Below are positions 18,399 to 27,814 of a stretch of 58,325 nucleotides of DNA, piece by piece. Numbering within the stretch: the first letter of the stretch is position 1; each line of letters begins with the position of its first letter. The notes below the pieces were generated by a model, which searched no databases, had not been told where the DNA came from, and saw only the letters and a program-made list of their open reading frames with translations. Position numbers and translations under genes: made by a program. This stretch comes from Henriciella sp. (GTDB lineage: Bacteria > Pseudomonadota > Alphaproteobacteria > Caulobacterales > Hyphomonadaceae): positions 1 to 58,325 of the forward strand of contig JALUWJ010000127.1 in NCBI GenBank assembly GCA_027019605.1, read 5' to 3'.

Positions 18399-19145
18399 AT
18401 GAGCACGGATCCTATTATCCCGATGACAGTCGGCATCGAAACGCTGGCGCAGCGCGTGAACGAAATTCATAGCGCCGACCCGGGATTGGTGATTGGGCTC
18501 ACCGGCTCTGTCGCCTCTGGCAAGAGCACGCTTGCCCGCCACCTTGAACAAAGCCTGGAGCCAGAGCTCAGCGTCGAGACGGTCTCGACCGATGGGTTTC
18601 TGTTCCTGACAGCGTATTTGCGGGAAAATGACTTGTTTGAACGCAAAGGTTTTCCCGAGACATACGACTATGCTGCGATGCAAGCTGCGATCGCATCGGT
18701 GCGCAGCGAGCCGACCGATTTTCCGGGCTACAGCCATATCACCTTCGATCCAGATCCGGCGCTGACCCGAACGGTGGTGCCGTCTGATGTGGTGATTTTG
18801 GAAGGCCTTGGGTTTCGCCCGCGCGGAAGTGAGAGCACGTCGAATGAGCCAGACATCTTGATCTATCTCGATGCCGAACTTGCGCATATTGAGAGCTGGT
18901 ATCTCGAGCGGTTTTTGCGCTTCTGGCGCGCTGCAGAACACGATCCGACCAGCTTCTATGCGCAGTTTCGGCACATGAGCGAGCCGCAGCTGATCGAGTT
19001 TGCGAAATCGGTTTGGGCGGGGATCAATCTGCCAAACCTCGAGAACCATATTTTGCCAATGCGCGAGCATGCCGATCTGGTGATCAAGAAAGACGCCGAT
19101 CACGCGATCACAATCACGCAAGACCGTTGGCCACGCCGCGCTTAA
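18399..19145 (+). CDS. coaA: Type I pantothenate kinase-like protein
   Basis: A 248-residue P-loop kinase closely resembling bacterial CoaA, which phosphorylates pantothenate in the first step of coenzyme A synthesis. The P-loop is IGLTGSVASGKSTLARHL. TVSTDGFLF carries the conserved Asp, and RKGFPETYDYAAM and YSHITFDP are substrate-site motifs. VVILEGLG follows, and the C-terminal part (YLERFLRFWRAA, INLPNLENHILPMREHADL) parallels the E. coli enzyme. It is shorter than E. coli CoaA (316 residues), lacking part of the N-terminus. A related nucleoside kinase is a less likely alternative. Confidence 0.82.
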   Translation: MSTDPIIPMTVGIETLAQRVNEIHSADPGLVIGLTGSVASGKSTLARHLEQSLEPELSVETVSTDGFLFLTAYLRENDLFERKGFPETYDYAAMQAAIASVRSEPTDFPGYSHITFDPDPALTRTVVPSDVVILEGLGFRPRGSESTSNEPDILIYLDAELAHIESWYLERFLRFWRAAEHDPTSFYAQFRHMSEPQLIEFAKSVWAGINLPNLENHILPMREHADLVIKKDADHAITITQDRWPRRA

Positions 19146-19204
19146 GGGCTTGTGATCCAGCTTGTGACGACCGATATGGGCGCTTCAATTTCCTGAGGTG
19201 ACAA

Positions 19205-19672
19205 ATGACCCGCGCAGAAACTTATGCTGAGTTGAAGGCCGAAATCGACAGCGTTGTGGCTGGAGAGACCTATGTTCCGGCGCGCTATGCGAGTGCTGCG
19301 TGTTTGCTGTCACAAGCCTTCTCCCCGCGCTTCTTCTGGACTGGCTTTTATGTGGTCGATCCGCTGAAGCCAGAAGAGTTGGTCGTCGGGCCCTATCAAG
19401 GCACGCTTGGTTGTTTGCGGATCCCGTTCGGAAAAGGTGTTTGCGGTGCGTGCGCTGATCGACAAGAGAGCATCATCGTGCCCGATGTGCATGCGTTTCC
19501 AGGGCATATTGCATGCGACAGCCGAACCAATTCAGAGATTGTCGTGCCGGTGTTCAATGCTGATGGATCGCTCGCTGCCGTATTGGATGTCGACAGCGAG
19601 CAACCGGATGCGTTTGATGAGGTCGACCAGCTAGGGCTGGAGGCTATCTGCCGCGACCTCCTCACCGCCTAG
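19205..19672 (+). CDS. msrC: Free methionine-(R)-sulfoxide reductase (GAF domain, fRMsr/MsrC-like)
   Basis: A 155-residue single GAF-domain enzyme that reduces free methionine-R-sulfoxide. The diagnostic stretch GCLRIPFGKGVCGACA contains Cys70 and Cys80, and PDVHAFPGHIACDSRTNSEI contains Cys104. The spacing matches the three functional cysteines (84, 94, 118) of the E. coli protein. Cytoplasmic. The ATG at 19205 is preceded by TGAGG. The last 42 bases overlap the convergent carboxylesterase gene. Confidence 0.93.
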   Translation: MTRAETYAELKAEIDSVVAGETYVPARYASAACLLSQAFSPRFFWTGFYVVDPLKPEELVVGPYQGTLGCLRIPFGKGVCGACADRQESIIVPDVHAFPGHIACDSRTNSEIVVPVFNADGSLAAVLDVDSEQPDAFDEVDQLGLEAICRDLLTA

Positions 19673-21427
19673 CGCCAACACCGGTTCTTCAACCGGCGGC
19701 GTGATTTGCGGCACGGCCGCCTCGATGCGGCTGAACAATTGCCGTTCCATAATATCGAGCTTGTCAGCGCGGACCCCAGTTTTGGCCTCGATCGATGGAT
19801 TGAAGGTCATCCACTCGTCGCTCATTGGCTCGTAAAGCGGCCACTCGGGGAGGCTGTCGCCGTTCGGATTGCCTGTTTTGGCGAAGTTCGTCCAATACTT
19901 GCCCATTGCGGCGGTGAGAGTTTCATCGGCCTCGGTAAGCCCTGCAAGCGGACTATGCGAGCCAAAGACGAAGAAGATTTCAGCTGCGTGGAATGCGCCA
20001 ATCGTTTGGGTCTTCGACGGTGAGACACGCGTGAAGTGGTAGAGATAGGTTGGCATCCCGCTCAGCCAGTTCGCGCGCGCCAGGAAGCGCATGTGAACCC
20101 CGAACAGGTCATCCCCAAGCATATCCATTTCTGCCTTCTGAAAGCTCTTGGGATCGTCCAATCCGTACAGATCAATCAGCGCCTCTGCATCGCCATCGCC
20201 ATAGATCTCACGCAGGAGAGCGAGGCGATCTTCCAAGGCGTCCGGAAATTCCGGGGCGAGCACGGTTGGGACCTGCATGCTGGGATAGAACAAGGTGGCT
20301 TCATCAGCATTATAACCCGCCAGGATTGGTACATTGTGGATGCCGCCATCGCGGATGGCTTCGCCCATCAAACGCGGGATCACAACGCCATCCACAGTTG
20401 GCAGAGCGTATCCGCCAAGATGTTGCTTATTGGCGATGTGCGCGACGATATCTTCAGCTGGAATGGCGCGCAGGTCTGCGGCGCTGGCATCAGCGGCGGC
20501 GATGCCGTCAAAGAATTCCAGGCCGGCATCATGCATGCTCATCCGGCCTTCAATCGCCGTTGTCAGACCGTTCGCATTATAGGTGGAAGCGCCGCTTTGC
20601 AGGATGGCTTTGTGAAACAGTCCCTCGCTTAGCGGCGTTGACATGATCTCGGTGACCGATTGCGCGCCGGCGCTCTCACCAAAGATCGTGACATTCTCGG
20701 GGTCGCCGCCAAACGCCGCGATATTGTCCTTGATCCAGGTCAAAGCGGCGACTTGGTCGAGCAGACCATAATTGCCGGACACGCCGCGTGGATCATCTGC
20801 GCTGAGGGCTGGATGCGCGATATAACCGAACGGGCCAAGCCGGTAGTTGACCGTCACCAGGACAACGCCATTTTCGACCAGCTGATTGGCCTGGTAGATG
20901 CTTTGCGATCCGGCGCCGGTTTGGTGGCTGCCGCCATGGATCCAGACCATAACCGGCTGCAGATCTGACCCGCCGGCATTTGCCGTGCGGACGTTTAAGA
21001 ACAAACAATCTTCGCTTTCTTCAGGCGGCGGGCCGCTTTGCAGTGCGATGGTGGCAAGGTGGCGCTGTACAGCGTTTAGGCCCATTCCGTTGAGCAAGTC
21101 GTTCAAGAACTCGCCACTGCCAGAGCGCGATTGCATACATTCGGCGCCAAACAGTTTGCCATCTCGGACGCCTTCCCAGTTGAGGGCGGGTTGTGGAGCG
21201 CGCCAGCGCAGATCGCCAACCGGCGGCGCTGCGAATGGAATGCCATTGACCTGGATGATGTCCGCATTGTCCCGGTCGAGTCCGGTTTGGATCTCACCTT
21301 GGCTGAGCGAGATGACAGGACCATTCTCGAGCGGTGGAGGCGCTTTGGTAATCATCCAAATCAGGCCGCCATAAGCCGCAGCTGCAAGCGCTGCTAATGC
21401 GCCAAGCGCGATCAAAAACCATTTCAT
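19631..21427 (-). CDS. Type B carboxylesterase, membrane-anchored
   Basis: A 598-residue carboxylesterase/lipase of the type B family. An uncleaved N-terminal helix (WFLIALGALAALAAAAYGGL) should place the enzyme in the periplasm. The family signature EDCLFLNVRT and the nucleophile elbow FGESAGAQSV (Ser at about 250) are clear. The catalytic His is in GAFHAAEIFFVFG, and GGSHQTGAGS forms the oxyanion region. It is the downstream gene of a pair with the DUF1330-like gene (ATGA overlap 21424-21427). Its 3' end overlaps msrC by 42 bases. Confidence 0.92.
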   Translation of the reverse strand: MKWFLIALGALAALAAAAYGGLIWMITKAPPPLENGPVISLSQGEIQTGLDRDNADIIQVNGIPFAAPPVGDLRWRAPQPALNWEGVRDGKLFGAECMQSRSGSGEFLNDLLNGMGLNAVQRHLATIALQSGPPPEESEDCLFLNVRTANAGGSDLQPVMVWIHGGSHQTGAGSQSIYQANQLVENGVVLVTVNYRLGPFGYIAHPALSADDPRGVSGNYGLLDQVAALTWIKDNIAAFGGDPENVTIFGESAGAQSVTEIMSTPLSEGLFHKAILQSGASTYNANGLTTAIEGRMSMHDAGLEFFDGIAAADASAADLRAIPAEDIVAHIANKQHLGGYALPTVDGVVIPRLMGEAIRDGGIHNVPILAGYNADEATLFYPSMQVPTVLAPEFPDALEDRLALLREIYGDGDAEALIDLYGLDDPKSFQKAEMDMLGDDLFGVHMRFLARANWLSGMPTYLYHFTRVSPSKTQTIGAFHAAEIFFVFGSHSPLAGLTEADETLTAAMGKYWTNFAKTGNPNGDSLPEWPLYEPMSDEWMTFNPSIEAKTGVRADKLDIMERQLFSRIEAAVPQITPPVEEPVLALGGEEVAADSLQP

Positions 21428-21846
21428 TGTTCTTCTCCGTGCAACCAGAGAGGTCGCGTCACGATGAGCTCTTGGCAGAGCAATCCAGCATCGCGGTGCC
21501 GCGACATGGACTTATAGTCTGGGTGATTCAGTGTTGTGATGAAAGCCTGCCGACTGGGAAACGTGTTCACAAGTACGCCATCCCAGTTTCCACCGCCGAT
21601 GAAAAAGCGCTCAACCGTCGCCAGAAGACTGGTCGTGCCGCCAACTTCTGCGGCGGCTTTCGTGAAGGCTTCGGAGTAGCGAATATACGCCGTTTCGCCG
21701 GAGCAATCCTCGCCATATTCAGGGTCACCCTCTTTGTACTCGGCTTTGACGCGGAACTTCAGCAAGTTCACTTGGCTCACCGTGCCCTCATAAGGGTCAT
21801 CGCGAAACGCTCGAAATTGATCTGCGGTCGGTTGAAAAGCGGGCAT
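21424..21846 (-). CDS. DUF1330-like small protein
   Basis: A 140-residue protein resembling the DUF1330 group of ferredoxin-like (dimeric alpha-beta barrel) proteins. Supporting segments are VSQVNLLKFRVKAEY, YIRYSEAFTKAAAEVGG, NWDGVLVNTFPSRQAFITT and LNHPDYKSMSRHRDAGL, which follow the family pattern ending in F-P-S-x-x-A then P-x-Y. No function is known for the group. Its stop codon overlaps the esterase start, so the two are probably co-translated. Confidence 0.75.
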   Translation of the reverse strand: MPAFQPTADQFRAFRDDPYEGTVSQVNLLKFRVKAEYKEGDPEYGEDCSGETAYIRYSEAFTKAAAEVGGTTSLLATVERFFIGGGNWDGVLVNTFPSRQAFITTLNHPDYKSMSRHRDAGLLCQELIVTRPLWLHGEEQ

Positions 21847-21908
21847 GCGATTTCCTCCTCATCGATTGGCATCATTAGCCCGTCTAGAGTGGGCAATGGC
21901 AAGCCTCT

Positions 21909-22511
21909 CTACGCGTTAGGGCGTAGCTCTGGATGTTTGAGGAAATAGCGTTCGGCATAAAACAGCGCCGCCGAGTGGAGCGCATGCTGCACCTCGAACG
22001 TCTCATATGCCAGAAATTCCGAGTACGGCATCTCGAGGACTTCAATCTCTTCGTTCGGGTCGAGCGCTTGCTGCGATGACGGCGTGCACCCGAGCGCCAG
22101 GTAATAAAATAGCTCGTTATCCTGGGTCGCCGGATTGGGATAGCAACGGCCGATCAAGCGCATCTCGCGCGCTTCATAGCCCGTCTCTTCGACCAGTTCG
22201 CGTCGCCCCGCCATTTCCCAATCGGTTTCACCGGGATCTGAGACACCGCCCGGAAAGGCTGTCAGGATCTTTTGTGCGGCATGTCGGTATTCGCGGACCA
22301 GGACCACGTTCCCGGCATCCGTCACTGGAACAATCGTCACCCAAGGGGTTTGCTCGATGACATGATAGGTCTCAACAATATGGCCATCGGCGCGCACACA
22401 TTTGTCAGTGCGTACGCCGAGATATTGGTCGCGAAACGTCTGCTTGCTCTCGAGAATCTTCCAGGGTTTGATCAAGGATATTCTTCCAGCTGCATCATGC
22501 TTGCCGGGCAT
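21909..22511 (-). CDS. Nudix hydrolase (ADP-ribose pyrophosphatase-like)
   Basis: A 200-residue Nudix enzyme hydrolysing a nucleoside diphosphate linked to another group. The Nudix box is complete: G-x5-E-x7-REUxEExG is read in GGVSDPGETDWEMAGRREL followed by VEETGY. The preceding strand VVLVREYRHAAQKILTAFPG resembles the ADP-ribose pyrophosphatase subgroup (NudF-like), where this Arg binds substrate. The annotated ATG at 22511 makes the gene overlap the 3' end of the upstream gene by 40 bases. An in-frame TTG about 12 codons later would nearly remove the overlap. Confidence 0.9.
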   Translation of the reverse strand: MPGKHDAAGRISLIKPWKILESKQTFRDQYLGVRTDKCVRADGHIVETYHVIEQTPWVTIVPVTDAGNVVLVREYRHAAQKILTAFPGGVSDPGETDWEMAGRRELVEETGYEAREMRLIGRCYPNPATQDNELFYYLALGCTPSSQQALDPNEEIEVLEMPYSEFLAYETFEVQHALHSAALFYAERYFLKHPELRPNA

Positions 22512-22927
22512 TTTCCAAGTGCTTCCCCAAGCTCAAACATGCGCTCAGGCTGCTCTGCCAGCATTCGATTGTGAAAGTCAGTCAGGCCGCCAACGTTTTC
22601 GGATTCCAGATACCAAGTTTCCTCGAAGAAATCGCTTTCCTGGAGGATGCGCGCCGACGTATCCGCGCGGCACTGGCAGCTTTCTGCGGAAACGCCTTGG
22701 TCCATACATATCTCAATGCGCGTTTCGACCGCAGAATCTTTTGTGTATTCCGGCCTGACCATGATGCGCATACTGTCTGGGTCGACAGCTATGCGGTCTG
22801 TGTTTGGCTCAATTACCACCGGGACATCCTGTAAAGTTTCCTCGGGCGTTACCGAGAACAGATTTTGTCCGGCGGCGGTGCCAGCCAATAAGAACAGTCC
22901 GATCGTCCCCACAATCGATCGCATCAT
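22472..22927 (-). CDS. Secreted hypothetical protein
   Basis: A 151-residue protein I do not recognise. It starts with a clear signal peptide (SIVGTIGLFLLAGTAAGQ), with likely cleavage after TAAG or AGQ. The mature part has four cysteines (ICMDQG, SCQC, GKCP) that may form disulfides. The central region is acidic. It lies 4 bases after the DPP IV-type peptidase gene and overlaps the Nudix gene, so all three appear to be one transcript. A role in the periplasm is inferred from the signal peptide only. Confidence 0.7.
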   Translation of the reverse strand: MMRSIVGTIGLFLLAGTAAGQNLFSVTPEETLQDVPVVIEPNTDRIAVDPDSMRIMVRPEYTKDSAVETRIEICMDQGVSAESCQCRADTSARILQESDFFEETWYLESENVGGLTDFHNRMLAEQPERMFELGEALGKCPASMMQLEEYP

Positions 22928-22931
22928 TTTC

Positions 22932-25250
22932 TTACTCCTCTTTCAAATGCCGATCCAAAAAGTTCATTCGGGTCTTCATCAGATGAGTCCCCAGCGCTTC
23001 GCCGCGAATACCATGACGCTGGCCCGGATAAGTCATTAATTCGAAGACAGTTCCGCGCTGTTGCAACTCTGCCATCAGGCGGGTCGTATTGTCGAAAGTG
23101 ACATTGTCGTCGGCCATACCGTGGATCAGCATCAGGTTCGGCAGCTCAGTTTTCAGTTGGTCGAGGTGATAGAAAACCGATGACTTCTCATAGCCCCCAG
23201 CATTGTCCTGCGGCGCGTCCATGTAGCGTTCCGTATAGAACGTGTCATAGAGCCCCCAATCAGTGACTGGCGCGCCCGCAACCGCTGCGGCGAACGTACC
23301 TTCGGGCGCTTGCAGAATGGTCATCAGGGTCATGTAGCCGCCATAGGACCAACCCTGGATACCGACTTTATCGCCGTTGACATAAGGCTGCGATTTCAGC
23401 CAATCGACGCCGACCAAGAGATCCCGAACTTCCGGGATGCCCATCTGGCGATAGATCACGTCCTCAAATTGACGCCCGCGATTGGCCATGCCGCGATTGT
23501 CGAGACGGAAGACGACATAACCTTGCCGGGAATAGAATTGGTCTGACAGGCGCTCCCAATTGCGATTGACCGTCTGCGCGTGCGGGCCGCCATAAGTTTC
23601 GACCAGAGCCGGGTATTTTTTGCTTGGATCGAAGTCCGGCGGCAATTGCACAGAGTAATAGAGCGTCTGGCCATCGTCGGCGGTTAGAGTGCCGTATTCC
23701 GGTACAGTATGGTTGTCCAAGTAAGGCGCGTATGGATGGCTCTCATCCAACTTGTTCTCTTCGATCCAAGTGATCAATGAGCCATCAGAGCGGTAGAGCC
23801 CGGTTTGCGAAGGCTGGGTTGGGCTTGAGCTAACGCCGACAAAACTGTTTCCATCTGGCGCCATTGTGACAGCCCAGAATTTCCCGAGCTCAGTGATCCG
23901 CGTCGGCTCCCCGCCATCAATTGGAATGTTGTAAAGATGGCGTTCCAGCGGCGTGTCGCCAAAGCCGGTGAAGAAGATTTTGCCTGCATCCTCAATCACG
24001 CCCGCCAAGCGATCGACCGTAAAGTCATCCGGGGTCAGTGGCACAAATTCTTCGCGTGCATCCGCCCGGCTGGCGAGGATCTGGCGATGACCGCCCGGTG
24101 TTTCGGCGCTCAGCGTGTACATGAAGGCGGCGGTGCTGAAATCACTTTGCAGATTGATCCATGTTTTGTGGGTCTCAGTGAAGACATAGGCCGGATCACT
24201 GGCCATATGTCCGCCTTCGGACGGCATTTTCACCGTCGTGATGTCATAGTCGGTCTGATCGCGATTGATCCGGCCGATGAACAGGTTCTCGCCGCCAGTG
24301 CGCCCATTGCGGAAGTAAACGCGCGCCAGATATTGATCCGTTGCCGGGCCCCAATCATCGCGCCGCCAGTTGATTTCAGTCACTTCGCCCGTTGCCATAT
24401 CTCGGACGAACAGGTCGACAATCGCGTTCGGACGGCCAGCGCGTGGATAGCGCTGATCAATCACCGTGACGTCTTCGGCCGCGATGTCGAAGCGTGGAAT
24501 GATATCGACCGTGCTTTCATTGACTTTGGTATAGGCGAGGAAGCGGTCGTCGGGGCTCCACCAATAGCCAGTGTAGCGGTCCATTTCCTCTTGAGCGACG
24601 AACTCCGCGACGCCGTACGCGATTGCATTGGCTGGGTCCCCGAGCGGGGTTAGGCGGTTTTCCGTCCCGGTTGCGAGATCAATCGCATAGACGGCGCCGT
24701 CGCGGACAAAGCTGACAAAGCCGCCCCCAGGCGAGACTTTCGCGTCATATTCGAACGCGTCTGTATCCGTGAGTTGGCGGGCCTCAACCCCGGAACCGGT
24801 CAGCGTCACCAAATGCAAATCACCACCGATCGGTACGAGGATCGTATCGGCGGTGCCCCAATCATAAGCGACGATGCCTTTCCGGCCGGCAATGCGTTTG
24901 CGTTCACGCAGCGCTTTTTCCTCTTCAGAGAGCTCAACCTCTTCGGGTTCCAGAATCTTGGAATCGACAAGCAGGCTCTGTTCGCCGGTGGCCACATCGA
25001 ACTGCCAAAGATCGAACCGGTCGCCTTCATCCTCGCGGGCTTTCAGAAAGGTCACGCGTTTGCCGTCAGGGCTGTATTTCACCCCGCTTGGCGTGGGGCC
25101 AGACAGGCTGGGGCTGGCGAAAAGGCGTTCAATTGTAAGAGGGTGTTGGTCGACCATGGCGCTTGTTTCAATGGGTGAAGTTTGGGCGATCGGCGTCGCG
25201 CATGCGCTCGCAAGCAACATCGCCGCCGGAATAAAGAATGATTTCAACAT
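22932..25250 (-). CDS. Dipeptidyl-peptidase IV-like S9 family serine peptidase (lipoprotein)
   Basis: A 772-residue prolyl oligopeptidase-family enzyme. The signal peptide ends in the lipobox LASAC (about residue 17), indicating membrane attachment facing the periplasm. The N-terminal beta-propeller of the DPP IV family spans about 60-490, with the substrate N-terminus-binding Glu pair in YGVAEFVAQEEMDRYTGYWW. The C-terminal alpha/beta hydrolase domain has the nucleophile in IQGWSYGGYM. The Asp is in MLIHGMADDNVTF and the His in PGQRHGIRG. It would release dipeptides with penultimate proline. It is the first gene of a short operon. Confidence 0.95.
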   Translation of the reverse strand: MLKSFFIPAAMLLASACATPIAQTSPIETSAMVDQHPLTIERLFASPSLSGPTPSGVKYSPDGKRVTFLKAREDEGDRFDLWQFDVATGEQSLLVDSKILEPEEVELSEEEKALRERKRIAGRKGIVAYDWGTADTILVPIGGDLHLVTLTGSGVEARQLTDTDAFEYDAKVSPGGGFVSFVRDGAVYAIDLATGTENRLTPLGDPANAIAYGVAEFVAQEEMDRYTGYWWSPDDRFLAYTKVNESTVDIIPRFDIAAEDVTVIDQRYPRAGRPNAIVDLFVRDMATGEVTEINWRRDDWGPATDQYLARVYFRNGRTGGENLFIGRINRDQTDYDITTVKMPSEGGHMASDPAYVFTETHKTWINLQSDFSTAAFMYTLSAETPGGHRQILASRADAREEFVPLTPDDFTVDRLAGVIEDAGKIFFTGFGDTPLERHLYNIPIDGGEPTRITELGKFWAVTMAPDGNSFVGVSSSPTQPSQTGLYRSDGSLITWIEENKLDESHPYAPYLDNHTVPEYGTLTADDGQTLYYSVQLPPDFDPSKKYPALVETYGGPHAQTVNRNWERLSDQFYSRQGYVVFRLDNRGMANRGRQFEDVIYRQMGIPEVRDLLVGVDWLKSQPYVNGDKVGIQGWSYGGYMTLMTILQAPEGTFAAAVAGAPVTDWGLYDTFYTERYMDAPQDNAGGYEKSSVFYHLDQLKTELPNLMLIHGMADDNVTFDNTTRLMAELQQRGTVFELMTYPGQRHGIRGEALGTHLMKTRMNFLDRHLKEE

Positions 25251-25304
25251 GGAGAGCAGGGCTAACCTGCCCCGTCCCGCTTGTCAGCCCTTTAGCGCGA
25301 AGCG

Positions 25305-25913
25305 TCAGATTTCTTCTTCGTCGTCCCGAAGAATGCGGTCGAGCAATTTTTGAATCTCAGCATTTGAATCGCCGCCGCCAAAACTCATCGCACCGGAGGA
25401 AAAGGTCGTTCCAAAGGTTTTCACCAGAGTAACGGTTTGGGCGAGGGCGGACACGAAATCCTCCTGGGTGAGGCTTGTCAGCCGGTGCATGAAAGTCGAC
25501 CAAAGCTGTCCTTGGGCCACAGCATAGCGGGCATCGAGCGCGGTATCGAAATTGGCCTGCATCAGGCGTCGCAATTGCGGCCCGGACAGCCCGTCGCTGG
25601 GCCGGATCTGTGAGAACAGCCGCATACGGTCAGCATTCACATCGAAAACGAGCGTGACCATTGTATCGTCTATTGTGAAGGTTGCGCCATTGCCAGTCAG
25701 GCGGGCGTCCTCATCGATCGCGGTGACAATGGCGAGCAGGGCGGCCGCCGCCTCAACGGTTGGCAGGACCTCTTCTTCCGGCGAACTCTCGGGCGCGGTT
25801 TCTTCTTGCGCCGTCGGGGGCTCGGCGTCTTGCGCGACCGAAACGAGCGGCGCGGCGATACAAAAAGATCCGATCAGGAGTCCAGTGATAACTGAATTGC
25901 GTGCGCGAACCAT
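25305..25913 (-). CDS. Secreted hypothetical protein
   Basis: A 202-residue protein of unknown function. The ATG at 25913 is chosen because AGGAGA precedes it; an in-frame start at 25991 has no such site. A signal peptide (ITGLLIGSFCIAAPLVSVAQ) ends at about residue 28. An acidic, proline-rich linker follows, then a globular domain (ATFTIDDTMVTLVFDVNADRMRLFSQI). This part loosely recalls YbjN or type III chaperone-like folds, but I cannot support that from sequence. It ends in a glutamate tail. It is separated from the peptidase gene by 54 bases on the same strand. Confidence 0.7.
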   Translation of the reverse strand: MVRARNSVITGLLIGSFCIAAPLVSVAQDAEPPTAQEETAPESSPEEEVLPTVEAAAALLAIVTAIDEDARLTGNGATFTIDDTMVTLVFDVNADRMRLFSQIRPSDGLSGPQLRRLMQANFDTALDARYAVAQGQLWSTFMHRLTSLTQEDFVSALAQTVTLVKTFGTTFSSGAMSFGGGDSNAEIQKLLDRILRDDEEEI

Positions 25914-26109
25914 GACGTCTCCTTTCGGGTTTGGCTTAGTGTATGAGGCTGATGCCATGCCGCAACGCGCATTCCGCGCACGGCAGATCATGTCTTCGTG
26001 ATCAGGCTCAATCGCCGCGCATGCCGGAACCTATTCCCCATTGCCTCTTGCACTATTTAAGGGCGTGAGTAACACACGGCAAATTCTATCGAAATTGGAG
26101 CAGTGCGCC

Positions 26110-27774
26110 ATGGCCGGACCGCAATATGTTTATCACATGCAGGGCGTCTCAAAGACCTATCCTGGTGGCAAACAAGTTTTTGAAAATATCCACCTGTCTT
26201 TTTTGCCAGACGCCAAGATTGGCGTGGTTGGTGTAAACGGCGCCGGTAAATCGACCTTGCTGAAAATCATGGCAGGCGTTGAGACCGAGTTTAACGGGGA
26301 AGCCTGGGCCGCTGACGGTATCAAAGTGGGCTACCTGCCGCAGGAACCACAGCTCAATCCGGATCTGTCTGTGTTTGAGAATGTCGCGTCTGAATGCCCT
26401 GAAAAGCAATTGCTAGATCAGTTTAACGCGATCTCGATGAAGCTCGCCGAAGACTATACCGATGAGCTGATGGAAGAGATGACGGCGCTGCAAGAGCAAG
26501 TCGATGCTGCAGATGCGTGGGATATCGACAATAAGATCGAGATGGCGATGGAAGCTCTGCGCTGCCCACCAGACACAGCGGATGTCAGCGCGCTGTCAGG
26601 TGGTGAGATCCGCCGCGTCGCGATTTGCCGGCTTTTGCTGTCGCGCCCTGACATGATCCTGATGGACGAACCGACCAACCATTTGGACGCTGAAACCGTC
26701 GCCTGGTTGCAGAACTATCTGATCAATTTCAAAGGCTGCGTGATCTTGGTGACGCACGACCGGTACTTCCTTGATGATATTACAGGCTGGATCCTCGAAC
26801 TCGATCGCGGTCGCGGCATTCCTTATGAAGGTAACTATTCGGCGTGGCTCGAACAGAAAGCCAAACGGATGGAGCAAGAGGCCCGCGAGGACAAAGGTCG
26901 CCAGCGCGCTCTCGCCAAGGAATTGGAATGGGTCCGCTCAAGCCCGAAAGCCCGCCAGGCCAAATCGAAAGCGCGGATTGCTTCTTATGAAGAGATGGCG
27001 AACAAGGCGGAACGCGAAACCGTCTCAAGCGCGACCATTCGCATCCCGCCAGGGCCGCGCCTCGGTAACAAAGTGCTCGAAGCCGAAAAGCTCCGCAAAG
27101 GCTTTGGCAACAACCTGCTGATCGAAGACCTCGACTTCAAACTGCCGCCAGGCGGGATTGTTGGCGTGATCGGTCCAAACGGCGCCGGTAAGTCGACCCT
27201 GTTCAAGATGATCCTGGAGCAAGAACAACCGGATGCCGGAACGCTCGAACTCGGCGAGACGGTGAAGCTCGGCTATGTCGACCAAAGCCGCGACAAGCTC
27301 GATGACAAGAAGAATGTTTGGGAAGAAATTTCAGATGGCTTGGACGTGATCAAGCTCGGCAGTGTCGAGATGAATTCGCGCGCCTATGTCAGCGCCTTCA
27401 ACTTCAAGAAAACCGATCAGCAAAAGCCGGTCGGAAAACTCTCGGGCGGGGAACGCAACCGCGTCCACTTGGCCAAGATGTTGCGCGAAGGCGGCAACTT
27501 GCTGCTGCTCGACGAACCAACCAACGACCTCGATGTGGAAACCTTGCAAGCGCTGGAAGAGGGCCTTGAGAGCTTCCCAGGATGCGCGGTGGTGATCTCG
27601 CACGATCGCTGGTTCTTGGACCGAATGGCAACGCATATCCTGGCCTTCGAAGGCGACAGCCATGTCGAGTGGTTTGAAGGTGATTTCAGTTCGTATTTGG
27701 AAGATAAAAAGCGCCGCCTCGGCCCAGATGCGGTCGAGCCTAAGCGCGTCAAATTCAAGAAGTTTGAACGCTAG
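26110..27774 (+). CDS. ettA: Energy-dependent translational throttle protein EttA (ABC-F)
   Basis: A 554-residue ABC-F protein that binds the ribosomal E site and gates entry into elongation according to the ATP/ADP ratio. Domain 1 has Walker A VGVNGAGKSTLL, signature LSGGEIRR and Walker B LILMDEPTNHLD. The charged P-site tRNA-interaction linker lies at about 240-300 (AKRMEQEAREDKGRQRALA). Domain 2 has IGPNGAGKSTLF, LSGGERNR and LLLLDEPTNDLD. The length matches E. coli EttA (555). The start MAGPQYVYHMQG at 26110 is preferred to an in-frame ATG at 26041. Confidence 0.96.
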   Translation: MAGPQYVYHMQGVSKTYPGGKQVFENIHLSFLPDAKIGVVGVNGAGKSTLLKIMAGVETEFNGEAWAADGIKVGYLPQEPQLNPDLSVFENVASECPEKQLLDQFNAISMKLAEDYTDELMEEMTALQEQVDAADAWDIDNKIEMAMEALRCPPDTADVSALSGGEIRRVAICRLLLSRPDMILMDEPTNHLDAETVAWLQNYLINFKGCVILVTHDRYFLDDITGWILELDRGRGIPYEGNYSAWLEQKAKRMEQEAREDKGRQRALAKELEWVRSSPKARQAKSKARIASYEEMANKAERETVSSATIRIPPGPRLGNKVLEAEKLRKGFGNNLLIEDLDFKLPPGGIVGVIGPNGAGKSTLFKMILEQEQPDAGTLELGETVKLGYVDQSRDKLDDKKNVWEEISDGLDVIKLGSVEMNSRAYVSAFNFKKTDQQKPVGKLSGGERNRVHLAKMLREGGNLLLLDEPTNDLDVETLQALEEGLESFPGCAVVISHDRWFLDRMATHILAFEGDSHVEWFEGDFSSYLEDKKRRLGPDAVEPKRVKFKKFER

Positions 27775-27814
27775 TTTTCGAAGGCTTCCCTTTAAAGGAT
27801 CGTAGGAGACCGGA

